From: Nemania diffusa
Lineage: Eukaryota; Ascomycota; Sordariomycetes; Xylariales; Xylariaceae
Assembly (NCBI GenBank): GCA_038501195.1
Contig: JBBPUQ010000006.1
Location: forward strand, 2,356,001-2,420,000
Direction: 5' to 3'
Length of the DNA: 64,000 bases
Positions 1 through 10,820 of this stretch are shown here, piece by piece. The translations under genes were made by a program, and so were the position numbers. Position 1 is the stretch's first letter. Every line of letters begins with the position of its first letter. The notes below the pieces were generated by a model that ran no database searches, was not told where the DNA came from, and was given only the letters and a program-made list of their open reading frames with translations.

Positions 1-3000
1 CATCTACAGCCGATTTTTGTCGCGGGACGCCACTGATTAGCGTGCCAAGTGCACGATAACAAGGTTCGTTTTGCTCGCTTGCAACCTGCGTATACCTAGT
101 ACTGTAGTAGACTAGTACGTGGGTGGCTGGCTGTAGATGATTAAGCATCCGACTCGACAGCACATTTTACATACATATTCCTGGAACAACAGAACTGCAA
201 GCGCTTACTGCAGCGCTGTACTGCAACACTACCCTGGAAGCGGGATATCCTTGATTCCCAAATCTTTACGAACTTGATAGCTGCCGACCACTTAGGAACT
301 GGTGTGAAATTAACTATTCAATAAAAATACACCCGAGAGAGGGCCCACGAGATACCCTCATGCGGCTTGAGTGTCCAGAATGACATAATAATGCTTATGG
401 TTTGTTTCAGCTATGCATCAGCTTCTAGATAACCCGTAAACGGACATCAAGTTGCGTTGGTTGGGTATAATAATTTAGAATTATTATATACCCTACGTAT
501 AATTGGTCTGGATAGATTCCCCGCAAACCTAATAGAAGCTATTTATAGAATCTTGTTCTTCGTTGATCTTCTTAGTTCTCACCTTAAGCAGCGAAGCTCT
601 CTCGGACCCGGGCAGCAAGGACAAGTTTCACTGAGCCTTAGAAGAGATAGTCTCTATGCGGGTATGACCCTACTAGTCGAAACTACTAGACGAAGGTGGA
701 GATGAAGAAGAACGACTTATACCTGATGGCGGACCAATTAGAAGAATTTGGACCTGTGCCTTGACTTGACTAGGTGGCTGGTAATAATATCGACTTGAAC
801 TACGGTGGATCTTAGCCAAGCAAAGGTGGAAGCACAGGCGCGTCGGATATATCAATATTAATATCGTTATTATTATCAGGCGGTGATGATGGTGGTGGGT
901 CATGGAATGATGAGGAAGGATGTGAAGATTGAGGTTGCCGAGGTGAGCCAGGTGGACCAGGTAGACCAGAACCATCGATAGTATTACCGAATGGGGGAGG
1001 GCGGATTCGGATGCTCGCTGGTGATAGATCGGGTGCGTCCGCATAATGCTTCCATCTGCCGTCTACAGTAAATCGACCCACTCTATTTGACCTATATCAT
1101 AGGGATTATAATCCGGAACACGGAGATCCCTTTTTTTTCTGGCCTATCGGGCAGCATGGTTACGTGGATATTTCACCATGAGCGCCTGTCGCTGTTGCCG
1201 GAGATTTCGCGCGCACCGGTAGATCTCACAATACTAGGGATTGGATTCGATTGCCTAGATCTATCTTACATGCTTAAGAATTCTATTCAACAGATCCAGG
1301 TACTGTGTTTGTGACGGATTATTGATAGTTACTTCCCCTTCGAGAGAGTTTTAATGCTGGGAGCGTATGAACTGGGTTGGTGTTTCGGGTTCTGCAAGTT
1401 CCACCTCTGCAGGCTCATACCAGCCCATCCTTTTTGGTATAAGAGTGTCGGTAGTTTCTTTGAAATGGAATTTCCGGAAACGGAGGTCGAGTACATATCG
1501 TGAATATTTGTCTAGCCTGTCGGATATGGTCGCCAATATGAGCAAGCTTGGCGACACGCAATCGAGCAGCACAACACATTAGCATTAATGCATTGACCCT
1601 AGACATAGGTTCCAAGGACATAGTAGTAGTGAATAACCTTAAGCATTGTATAGTTTCTGAGATGCTGGTATTCCTCCAAAGAATTCGCTTCGGTCCGTGT
1701 AAGTCATGAGGCCTAGTTCCCTTGTATGATGAAGAAGATCGAAGAGACAGATAGTACTACAAGATATTTTCCCAGTATCGTGAGATCGCCTGACAAAGGC
1801 ACCGTAATAATTCTACAGTTAAAAACTGAGAACGCCGTCATCCGTATAATACAATATTTTGCCGCAGAGTTTCTCAGGGTCAGGTTTAAGCGTTAAACAT
1901 AGTATGGCAAGTTAGATATGTTCTTTGGGAGGCGAGGGGCATTAGTGTATGTAAAACCTAGAACTCGCTCCCCTTTTGGTGATATGGTATAAAGGTAGAG
2001 AGGTAGCCTTAAGTATAACACAACTTTTTTCTTATTTATGAACTTGGAGTTATTAATTACTAGTCACAGTGAGTGATTTTAATTTATTTAGAGAAGTTAA
2101 AGGAATAATAAGTATAGAACTCTCTAGTTAGGCAGCTCTCAGTCCCCAGGCAAGCTAAAATAGAGTTACAGATGATCCGGGAGATATGAACAAAGTCTAT
2201 TAATTTCTGGTTTTTCTTTTTTTCGGGAAGAAACGAGCATCTACTTTGCCATAGCCATTTTTTGCTGCAGCAATTCCTACTCTTCTTCTCGTGAGACAAT
2301 AGCATATTTGGAAGATCTACTATTAGCTACAGAGAAGGACTTTCGCCAATCAATCAATCTTCCGAATAGTATGGTCACGAAATTGATATTACACTGAGTT
2401 AGTTAGCATTTGAACTTTAATTCCTGTCTACATCAACCACTTACGCTCTGTGTCGGTCGAGGTTTTGAGAGCAATTTACTGACCCGATTGAAATCCTTAA
2501 ACTTAACCATAACCTTGGATATTCTATGGTCCATAGCTCGCCTTTCACAATCGGTTGTGGTGGCTAGTCTAAGTCATTAAAAAGGGCATACCAATGGTGC
2601 TTCAGTAGGAACTTAAACCACCTTGTCTCGTCGATTTCGCTCATCTGTTCTCGAATAAGTTCCAAAACAACTACGGGATCAGAAATTAAGTGCCCCCTGG
2701 ACACTATACTAAACTGGTTTGGGGCCAACTTCAAAATCATGAGTCAGTAATCACACCCTTGAGTTTAGAAACCTCCTATTAGGATGTAACTGTGGCTTAT
2801 TATGTAGGTGGCCGTTTATTCTTATAAAAAGATTAAACTAAGAAGAAAGTAGATCTTAAAATCTTTTGCCAGGAAACGGTTCAACGAGGTTGATTTCCAT
2901 ATTGGAGAATAATGAAACCTTCGCCTTGGAAACTACTCACTGACAAACAACCTCTCAAATCTAATGCCAGTTTCGGGTCTATAATTTCTTTACAAGTTGG

Positions 3001-4192
3001 GTAGTGGATTATTGTAATTTTGAATCTTGCTTTATAACTCGAGGGAACCTCCAGAAGATTCTTGAGATTTCACAGAGAGCTTAGCGACGTTTTTTTAGGT
3101 GATATCATAATAAGACGCAGAGCTGATACAATGACGATCATAAATAGGGACTTTAGGCAAAGTAAGCCCAATGACTCTACATGTGCGAAAAGAAATGTTC
3201 CAGTAGCTTTGAACCAAGGTTCCTTTTAGCGTTTGTTAGGAATAAAATATTTCTTTTCTTTTCATTTATATCTAAACATCTACACTTGCCCCCCTTTCTC
3301 TTCTATTTCCCCTTGGATCGGGAGGTAGAAGGCGTAATACTATACCTCTCTAGTACTCAAGTTATTGTGCTAGCTGTTAGGACTGATAAGGAACTAGCTG
3401 TAGTTGGTTCTCGAGCAATGGTATGATTTGCCAACATCTTAGCATTCAACTCGATGTTGATCCTCGCTACATAAGCGAACACAAATACAATAGGTGAAGT
3501 TGTTAGTATCACACTCTTCATAATTATAATAACAATAAGATTTATTCGGGATGATTGGCGGAGTTGATAGAAGTGTGTGAAGTAAAAGAAACCCTATTTA
3601 TTTTGGGCCCACATGTCCTAGCTTTCCCTATTGTCTTTGATAGTAGTAAAGTAGGAGAACTGTCAAGTAACTGCATTAGAGACGTGGCGTTGAATACTAA
3701 CTCGTATCGAATACTGCAACACCTGCTCAATTATGTTCGACCTTGAAGGGTTGTGGTTGTGTTATTTTGGCATCACACGGTATTGATTCGTTATTTCTTA
3801 CGTGGTGTACTCCTATGAGGCGAGAGAGGTCTATAGTATGCCTCTGTAAGTGTTGGTTCCTAGATCCTTACCTAGAAGAGCTTTGAGTGTAGGGCCGCAT
3901 TACCTGCATAGGTAAGTTTCGGCCTGCTAGATACCTAACTGAATCAAATGGTCGGTTGATACTCAAGGTTAATAGCATAACGTTCGCAGTTAGCTAGGCA
4001 ACATCTCCAAGGCATCACGTACTCTCGAACGCCGAATAGGAGGGTATGAAAAAGTTGTGGATGATTTGTCCAACCTAGCCATGGAGTGAAGCTTCAAGCA
4101 GGCTTGAGGCATTAGTGGCCGACGGTCACACATATTTGTAGAATTCGTACCTGGTCCCATAGATGTGGCTATGTCTAGGGATGGTGTGCGCA
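1..4192. other. Gene-poor intergenic region
   Basis: No convincing gene was found in this stretch. Open frames are short, overlap each other on both strands and show no family motif. Positions 812-1081 on the minus strand could encode a Pro/Ser/Asp-rich peptide, and neighbouring minus-strand frames give similar low-complexity text. This may be a decayed element, but nothing identifies it. Poly-A/T runs and scattered stops are common. The right edge is the 3' side of the FMN-split-barrel gene. Confidence 0.55.
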
Positions 4193-5046
4193 TTACGTAG
4201 CCCCATTCACGGTAGGCCTACTGTCCTCCGACGTTAAAACCCAGTCGCGGACGCCCCCTTTCCAATCACTTGTACGTATATCTTTAATATGCACCAATAT
4301 CACCTGTACCTCTTCGCCGGCAACAAAACACTCTCGGCCACCGTCTTCCACGCCACTTTGCGGTTGCCTGTCGAAGGCGAACACACCTTCGGAGTCAAAA
4401 GTATTGTTCTCTAGATGCTGATCTCGGTAGTACTTTTCCTCTTCCGATCCAGGAGAAATAAGCTTGGCAGTTCCGTTTATTGTGGCACTAATACTGGACA
4501 TGGCACTGGTGTTGAGGTTGATAAGCATAGACGCGAGGCTGGATCGATGTTCGGGGCCAGGCGATCCTCCTGAAGCACGACGGCTCTGTGTCGGTGGCCG
4601 GTGAGAGACCCCTATTATGCCGCGTTAGAATAAGCCGCATCTCCTACAATCTTTTGAAAAGTTGGGCGGACTGGGGTACTGTACAGTCGTGCACGAGTAG
4701 GGAAACGTTCGGGTTGACGAGTAGATTGTTGGTCTTTTTAGACGCCGGATTTGTGGTCATGATAATGACAGGCACGGACGAGTAAGGCGATGATGGCAGA
4801 TACGTGTAGTTCATCAGAGACACATGAGGCTGATTATCGACGCAGGTCGCGAGATGAAGCTATCACCGGAACCGCCGTCAGCGAGGGGCAACAATCGGAG
4901 ACGCTAGTCTACCTGGCGGAGTCGGGGTTTCGCCTTACGAATCGAGCATTTTCTAGACATTGTACGACCTCGGGAGGGAGCTCGCTGACAGTCTGCTTAT
5001 GCGTGTCACCGGCTGAAGCCTCGTAGTTTAGTGAGATCTGCTCCAT
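4193..5046 (-). CDS. Pyridoxamine 5'-phosphate oxidase-like FMN-binding split-barrel protein
   Basis: Three exons (5046-4939, 4859-4685, 4611-4193) join in phase to 233 aa. Introns begin GTAAGG and GTACAG and end ATAG and AATAG. The protein opens MEQISLNYEAS. It carries the fungal family segments LPPEVVQCLENARF (residues 23-36), PHVSLMNYTYLP and IIMTTNPASKKTNN, which form the first strands of an FMN split barrel. The last exon carries EEEKYYRDQHLENN and DWKGGVRDWVL. Fungal members are small flavin-binding oxidase-like proteins whose substrate is generally unknown, so pyridoxine-phosphate oxidase activity should not be assumed. The gene is divergent from the carboxylase gene and shares about 420 bp with it. 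The exon structure is well supported because every junction restores conserved text. Confidence 0.88.
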
Positions 5047-5463
5047 GGCGCGCGTCCCTCGAGTTCTGGGTTAGGTATTTTTAGTGGTAGTTTGCTCGAA
5101 GGGTAAATTTACGGCTCAGCGCGGTTCTGTATGGTTGATGGTACTGTTACAGTCCCCACTATGACGACAAAGGGCTTGGCACCCATGTTGGCGGGGCATC
5201 TTTTGCGGAGACCGGAGCTCGGGCCACTTTCCATGCGGAGCCTCGGCTTACTACTTTGGCAGCGGCTTTAACCGGCCTTGTTCACCGCTTAGTCGCGGCA
5301 TCTAACCTCATCATTTATTTACATACATACAGGAATGTAACCAGCTGACCTTTGGATGACCTTGCGTCCTCTACCGCTTCTCCCCACGTTTATAATAATA
5401 ATAGAACCATTGGGTTATTCCACAGAATTCATTCGTGATTTACAAGGTGCAGCGTCATTCAGC
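5047..5463. promoter_or_regulatory. Shared divergent promoter region
   Basis: These 417 bp separate the start codons of the FMN-split-barrel gene (minus) and the methylcrotonyl-CoA carboxylase gene (plus), so both promoters must lie here unless transcripts overlap. The call rests on gene layout. No specific factor site was recognised. Confidence 0.5.
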
Positions 5464-7705
5464 ATGCGGTCAATTAAGCCCAGATATCTTCGCCGGCGGG
5501 CATTTCCCCGCTATGTGTCAACTAGCGTGTCCGCTCAACCCCAGATTACCCCCATCACTTCGCTTCTTATAGCCAATCGTGGAGAGATTGCCCTACGGAT
5601 CAACAAGACGGCAAAGCGATTAGGCATTCAGACCACAACGTTATATACCGACCCAGATGCCTCGTCACAACATGCTGCATGTTCACCACATTCCATAGGC
5701 TTGGGAGCAGCCAATGGATATTTAGATGGTGAGCGGATAGTCAGGTTGGCAAAGCAGCACGGCATTCAAGCATTGCATCCTGGCTATGGCTTCTTGTCCG
5801 AGAACTCCGCGTTCGCAAGGAGATGTGAAGAAGAGGGGATTGTCTTCGTAGGTCCGCCCGCCCAGGCGATGACCGACATGGGAGACAAAGCACGGAGCAA
5901 GGAGATTATGACCCAGGCCGGGGTTTCGTGCGTTCCTGGATACCACGGCTCTGACCAGGGAGAACTGGAACTACTCAACCATGCCAAGAACATAAAGTTC
6001 CCTGTCTTGTTGAAGAGCGTCAAAGGTGGTGGTGGCAAGGGTATGCGTATCGTCATGGAAGAAGGGGAGTTCTTACAGCAGTTAAAGAGTGCACGAGCCG
6101 AGGCTAGGGCATCTTTCGGCGAAGGTGGTGAAGTTATGCTTGTGGAGAAGTATATCATACGGCCGAGGCATGTTGAGGTGCAGGTCTTCGCCGATAAGCA
6201 TGGCAACTGCGTGGCGCTAGGCGAGCGAGACTGCAGCGTTCAAAGGAGGCACCAGAAGATTTTAGAAGAATCGCCAGCTCCAAATCTAGACGACGTAACG
6301 AGACTTGACCTATGGGATAAGGCTCGAACCGCCGCTCTGGCGGTAGGCTATGTTGGAGCTGGTACAGTCGAATTCATCCTTGACAAGGATTCGGGCGAGT
6401 TCTACTTTATGGAAATGAACACTCGTCTACAAGTCGAACACCCGGTGAGCGAAATGGTTACGGGAACCGACTTAGTGGAATGGCAATTCCGAGTTGCTGC
6501 CGGCGAGAGGCTTCCCTTGACACAAAAAGAGATCATGCAGAGGATAGCAGAAAGGGGCGCCGCAATCGAGGCCCGAATATACGCCGAGAGCCCTGAGAAG
6601 GGATTTCTACCCGATTCTGGCAAGCTCGTTCACCTCGCTACACCGAAGACTGATGAAGATATTCGAATAGATGCGGGCTTTGCGGAAGGTGACACAGTTT
6701 CAGAGGCTTACGATGGAATGATTGCGAAGCTGATCGTCCGCGGCGATGACCGGGAGACCGCAATACGGAAGATGGAATTAGCTTTACGAAATTACGAAGT
6801 CGTCGGCTTGAGCACTAACATAGAGTTTTTGAAGCGCCTCTGCAAGTCTCCGGCCTTTATCGAAGGCGATGTGGAGACAGGGTTCATTGAAAAGTGGAAG
6901 ACAGAGCTATTTGACCCTATAACGGTTAAGCCTGAGGTATACGTGCAAGCGGCGTTAGGTATCTCAACCTCGAGTCCTGCATCAGTCGAGCTGCCGCATG
7001 GTGGTTCCCTAGGATTTGGCCACAACGGCGGGGAGAGGACGTTTTTCTTCAAGTCCTTGGATGCGCTGAACGAGAAGGAAGGCGAAGTAGTAGAGGTTAG
7101 CATCTTCCAGAAAGACAACCAGCTTTTTGACGCCAAGATCAGTCGAAAAGGCGAAGAGACTCAAATTATTGAAAACATCGTATCTACGCCGATCTCGAGG
7201 TCAGAAAAAGCGATTCTGACGACCTTTTTCCCGGGGATGCGGGTCGATACGACGGTGGTCCAAGACCCAAATAATGACCACAAGATCACTATTTTCCAAC
7301 ATGGCACCAAGACCGAGTTATCTTTGGTGTCGCCAACATGGTATGAGAAAGCTCTAGGCCTCAAAGAGGTGACTGCATCCGTGGTGGCCCCAATGCCATG
7401 TAAAATTCTAAAGAACGAGGTGAAGGAGGGTGATGAAGTAGTCAAGGGTGCTCCTCTTGTTGTGTAAGCTTTATCGTTTCCTCCGCCATCTTTATAAGTT
7501 GCTAACAATGCTTAGAATCGAGTCAATGAAGATGGAGACAGTTATCCGATCCCCGCAGGACGGTGTGATCAAAAGGTTAGCTCACAAAGAGGGTGTAAGT
7601 AAATATCCTTGCCGAGGCTAACAACAGGACTAATTTCTATTTTAGGATAAATGCAAAGCTGGCACGGTCCTAGTCGTATTTGAAGAAACTGCTGCTTCGG
7701 AGTAA
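5464..7705 (+). CDS. Methylcrotonyl-CoA carboxylase alpha (biotin-containing) subunit, mitochondrial
   Basis: Exons 5464-7463, 7516-7594 and 7646-7705 join to 712 aa. The enzyme carboxylates 3-methylcrotonyl-CoA in leucine breakdown in the mitochondrial matrix. Biotin carboxylase signatures are clear: LLIANRGEIALRI near residue 33, the ATP-grasp loop KGGGGKGMRIV, and EMNTRLQVEHPVSE. The biotinyl domain is split by an intron: APMPCKILKNEV ends exon 1, and ESMKMET in exon 2 puts the biotin-accepting lysine at about residue 672. The chosen start gives an Arg-rich, Ser-rich leader (MRSIKPRYLRRRAF) typical of a mitochondrial presequence. An in-frame upstream start at 5356 exists but would add a hydrophobic stretch ahead of that leader. 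Length and single biotinyl domain fit MCC alpha. Propionyl-CoA carboxylase alpha is similar, but fungi normally use this protein for leucine catabolism. No beta subunit gene was seen in the window. Confidence 0.93.
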
Positions 7706-8433
7706 TGATGCGAGGTATCCAGTCTAATATGTTAAGTTTAAAGTTGAGTCACTACGGGAGTAATCCGGATGTTTCGCTCATGTATATAACTCAAATGGGT
7801 GAAATTTCTTGGTGTTCAATATGCCGGTTTGATCTTTCACCGACAATTTAATCATCAGGTGGTAGTTTGGTTCTTACCAAATACGTTCAATATGAGCTTC
7901 CATCACCACATTTTGTTTTATGGCTTATCTTCTGGTTGTTTTCGTATTGCCAATCAACAGTGGCTTTCACTGATAGGTGATATGAAACACCAAATCGAGA
8001 AAATTGTATGACTTCACATCATCTTTTAAAGTGTTTCTTGAGTTGATATTTAATCAGTTTCTCAGGTTACTTATCCTGGGGTACTGCATATGATCAATGT
8101 GAGGAATATGCAGTTGCTTCTTTATCGCCCTTTTTGGCATATCTCGTCGATCGCAAATTCGTCCCTGCAGACTCAACAGGGCCGAACCCCCTAATGTCAA
8201 TATACAAGGGTGTGCTTCAATCGACAGACAACCCAGAGTCTATCTTCCATGGTTTTGGCTAACTCATCGAAACCCCGTCAATGAATTTGGGTACGGATTT
8301 CGGTCCTCGTAGAACCTCCCAACCCTTTATGATACATGCCAACGGATATTTCGCCAACGCCCGTGCAATGCTTTATACATAGAAATATAACAATAATCGT
8401 GTCGGTGACGCCTTTGGTGTGCGTAGTGGGCGT
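7706..8433. other. Intergenic, convergent 3' regions
   Basis: These 728 bp lie between the 3' ends of the carboxylase (plus) and the S16 gene (minus). Only short frames without family resemblance are present. It is probably 3' untranslated sequence and spacer. Confidence 0.6.
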
Positions 8434-8915
8434 CTAGCGTGGGCTTTGTTGCGGGAGGGCTTCACGTGGTAAAGTAGGTGGTGTGCGTGGTTCGGTGTTG
8501 CGATATTTCGGTTCCATGATTCCAAGCTAGAAAACTGTTAGTATCCTTGCCGACTATTCGGGCTTCTGAAGCATTCATCTCTTACCAAAGATAGTAATCT
8601 CCAGACAGTATCTGAGGGCTGAGCCCCTACACCGATCCAGTACCTTGCCCGGACCGCATCTAGCTTGATATCTTTGTGCAATCGTCCCGAGTTATCGTAC
8701 GGGTCCGGCTTGGGGACGGGGTCGTATGTGCCGATGACCTCGAGAGGCTTGCTATTTCGCGCCGTCCTATACATTGGGGGCGCATCAGTTAACCGGGCAG
8801 TTGTCGCGGGGGCGGGGTGCCAATTGAGTAGATCTCACCTTGCGTGTGCAACGACTATGTTGAAGAAAGGCGAGCTTTTGCGCCCAAAGCGCGCCAGTCT
8901 GATTTTGACAACCAT
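8434..8915 (-). CDS. Mitochondrial small-subunit ribosomal protein bS16m
   Basis: Exons 8915-8839, 8766-8586 and 8526-8434 join in phase to 116 aa. The protein starts MVVKIRLARFGRKSSPFFN, the canonical S16 N terminus, and continues with VVAHARTARNSKPLEVIGTY. It then has the conserved YDNSGRLHKDIKLD and RYWIGVGAQPSDTVWRLLS segments. Exon 3 encodes LGIMEPKYR and a Pro-rich tail. Introns use GTGAGA...ATAG and GTAAGA...CTAG. S16 binds 16S-type rRNA in the small subunit, here of the mitoribosome. The gene is head-to-head with the NAD(P)HX epimerase gene. Confidence 0.93.
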
Positions 8916-9290
8916 AGCGATTGTAATGAGCTGTTATGTATGTTACTTAATGAAGACGCTTCTGCATCGATACCGGCGGAGCAATGGCCAAGGTCAATAA
9001 TTTTGGCGGAGCCGGGGTCGGGTTGATCCGTTTCAGCCAATCAATGCCTACCTGATCCACTATGGCAATGCTCTAAAACCTAGCCAATCATAGGCAGTCC
9101 CGTGCTAAGTACCGGCTAGCTACCTGGATAGGTAGAGTGATGCGCTGTGATGTCACTCAATCTTGCCTTAGTACTCTTTTTACTTGGACCCCGTCATCAC
9201 TCTCGCTGCCAGCTTCATCTTCGTCGACTTCACCCCCCATCTTTCCCTATTCCGTGCATGTGGTAACTCCTCACGTGTCGCGCGTCAACA
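8916..9290. promoter_or_regulatory. Shared divergent promoter region
   Basis: This 375-bp gap separates the start codons of the S16 gene (minus) and the NAD(P)HX epimerase gene (plus). CT-rich sequence precedes the plus-strand start near 9180-9260. No factor site was recognised. The call is by layout only. Confidence 0.5.
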
Positions 9291-10559
9291 ATGGCCCTCA
9301 AAGTGAGTTTGTTATAGGAATGATCTTCTTTGACATGACTTTTGACTTACACTATATCCGTAGACACTCTCAGCGAAAGCGGCTGCGGCTCTCGATCGGG
9401 AGCTCATGAGCACCGGTGCTTTCTCCATTGACCAACTTATGGAACTCGCAGGGTTATCAGTGTCGCAAGTCGGTAAGGGCTCACTCGCACATTGTTATAG
9501 ACACCGGTGCTCGGATTGTTACTCATGTGGCTTTCATAGTCTACCATGTACACCCGCCTAGCAAAGGGAACCGAATTCTCGTAGCCTGTGGCCCTGGAAA
9601 CAATGGTAGGAGCACACAATCCATGTTATGCGATATAAGGCGAACGCCGACTAACTCGTTCAGGGGGTGATGGCCTCGTTGCTGCCCGGCATCTTCGCCA
9701 TTACGGATATCAACCCTCAGTTTACTACCCAAAGCGCAGTAAGAATGATCTTTATCAGGTATGCAGTATTTCCCGTCATAACCAAAACCACGCTGCCCTC
9801 ACTAGTCATTCATCCCGTGTGAATTCGAAATAGAACTATGTCGTTATCATTGTATACTCCCGTCCTATGCTTCTAGTCTCTATTTCTAATCCGCCGTGTG
9901 GATTTCTTCTCTCTATATCATGTTTCTCATCCCTCGAATCATGATCAACACGTGCCCATCTCATTACACACATGTTCTGCTATCAATAGTCGAAGTCTCG
10001 CTGTACTAAGTTCTCGCGTAGCGACTTGCAAAGCAGCTGGAAGACCTAGAGGTCGCATTTGTGGACGACTTCACGACGGCTATGAAATCGACAGATCACG
10101 TCGTGGATGCCGTCTTTGGTAAGGTGTTGTATTCGTATAGTCATGACGTCGTAATGCTTATCCACACAAGGCTTCAGCTTTTCGGGCGAGGTTCGTGAGC
10201 CGTTTCCTGCGGTGATCAAGGCTCTCGAAGAAACAAAGCTCCCCATAACCTCCGTTGATGCTCCATCTTCCTGGGATATTGAAACTGGCCCACCACAATC
10301 AGGCCTTGGAAGCAAGTTCAACCCCGCATACTTGGTCAGCCTCACGGCACCCAAACCTCTAGTTCATCATTTTAAGGGGCGCCATTTCGTTGGAGGGCGG
10401 TGCGTATCCTTACCCCCAACTGAATGAGCTAGTCGAAACTGACGAGTCAATAGCTTTGTCGCCCCAGCAATCGCGAAGAAGTACGGCTTTGAAATTCCGA
10501 TTTACCAAGGGGTAGACCAGTTCGCCGAAGTTGGTGTCAGTGGTATTCGAAAACTGTAG
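9291..10559 (+). CDS. NAD(P)HX epimerase (NAD(P)H-hydrate epimerase, YjeF_N family)
   Basis: Seven exons (9291-9302, 9364-9472, 9540-9605, 9664-9758, 10022-10118, 10171-10399, 10454-10559) give 237 aa. The first exon codes only MALK. The enzyme epimerises damaged R-NAD(P)HX so that the ATP-dependent dehydratase can repair it. The family text is continuous across all junctions: [20 protein letters not shown], then [19 protein letters not shown] with the NNGGDG substrate loop, then [17 protein letters not shown], then [14 protein letters not shown] and [12 protein letters not shown]. Length matches the stand-alone fungal YjeF_N enzymes; no dehydratase domain is fused. The 263-bp intron before exon 5 is longer than its neighbours. 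Location may be cytosolic or mitochondrial. Confidence 0.92.
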
Positions 10560-10622
10560 ATTCCCTCGGGCCTGTGGAGAGGTATGTTTCGTTTGAAGAG
10601 TCTCACCCGCTCCGCTTCGAGG

Positions 10623-10820
10623 TCAACTGACATTACAACCCCCCGTGCGGCTATATGGACATACGGGACTGGGACATCGACCTTCTTGCATATCTTCATC
10701 TTCCTGGATAATACCCCGGGGGCAGCGCAGGAGCGGTGGGTGAAAGTGCCGACAGAACTCGACGAACACGAGGTATTCCTTCCCACAAACAGGGCACTCC
10801 GAGACATGCTCAGTGCACAT
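10623..10820 (-). CDS. Small Cys-rich protein, 65 aa, function unknown
   Basis: A single open frame starts MCTEHVSECPVC and ends CPYSRTGGCNVS. Cysteines sit at residues 2, 9, 12, 23, 33, 49, 54 and 62, with a central HPPLLRCPRG. The spacing suggests a zinc-binding or disulfide-rich fold. No signal peptide is visible from this start. An in-frame Met 42 bases upstream (10862) is possible. The first 36 residues align without gaps to the N terminus of the 779-aa protein at 23987-26326 (15 identities, including five cysteines and HPPL), which supports its being real. It is convergent with the epimerase gene. The plus-strand frame over the same DNA looks like a shadow. Confidence 0.55.
   Translation of the reverse strand: MCTEHVSECPVCGKEYLVFVEFCRHFHPPLLRCPRGIIQEDEDMQEGRCPSPVCPYSRTGGCNVS

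Noticed and set aside
812..1081. Pro/Ser/Asp-rich minus-strand frame, possible retroelement relic
   Set aside because: Low complexity, no reverse transcriptase, integrase or zinc-knuckle motif nearby, and no terminal repeats; cannot be supported.
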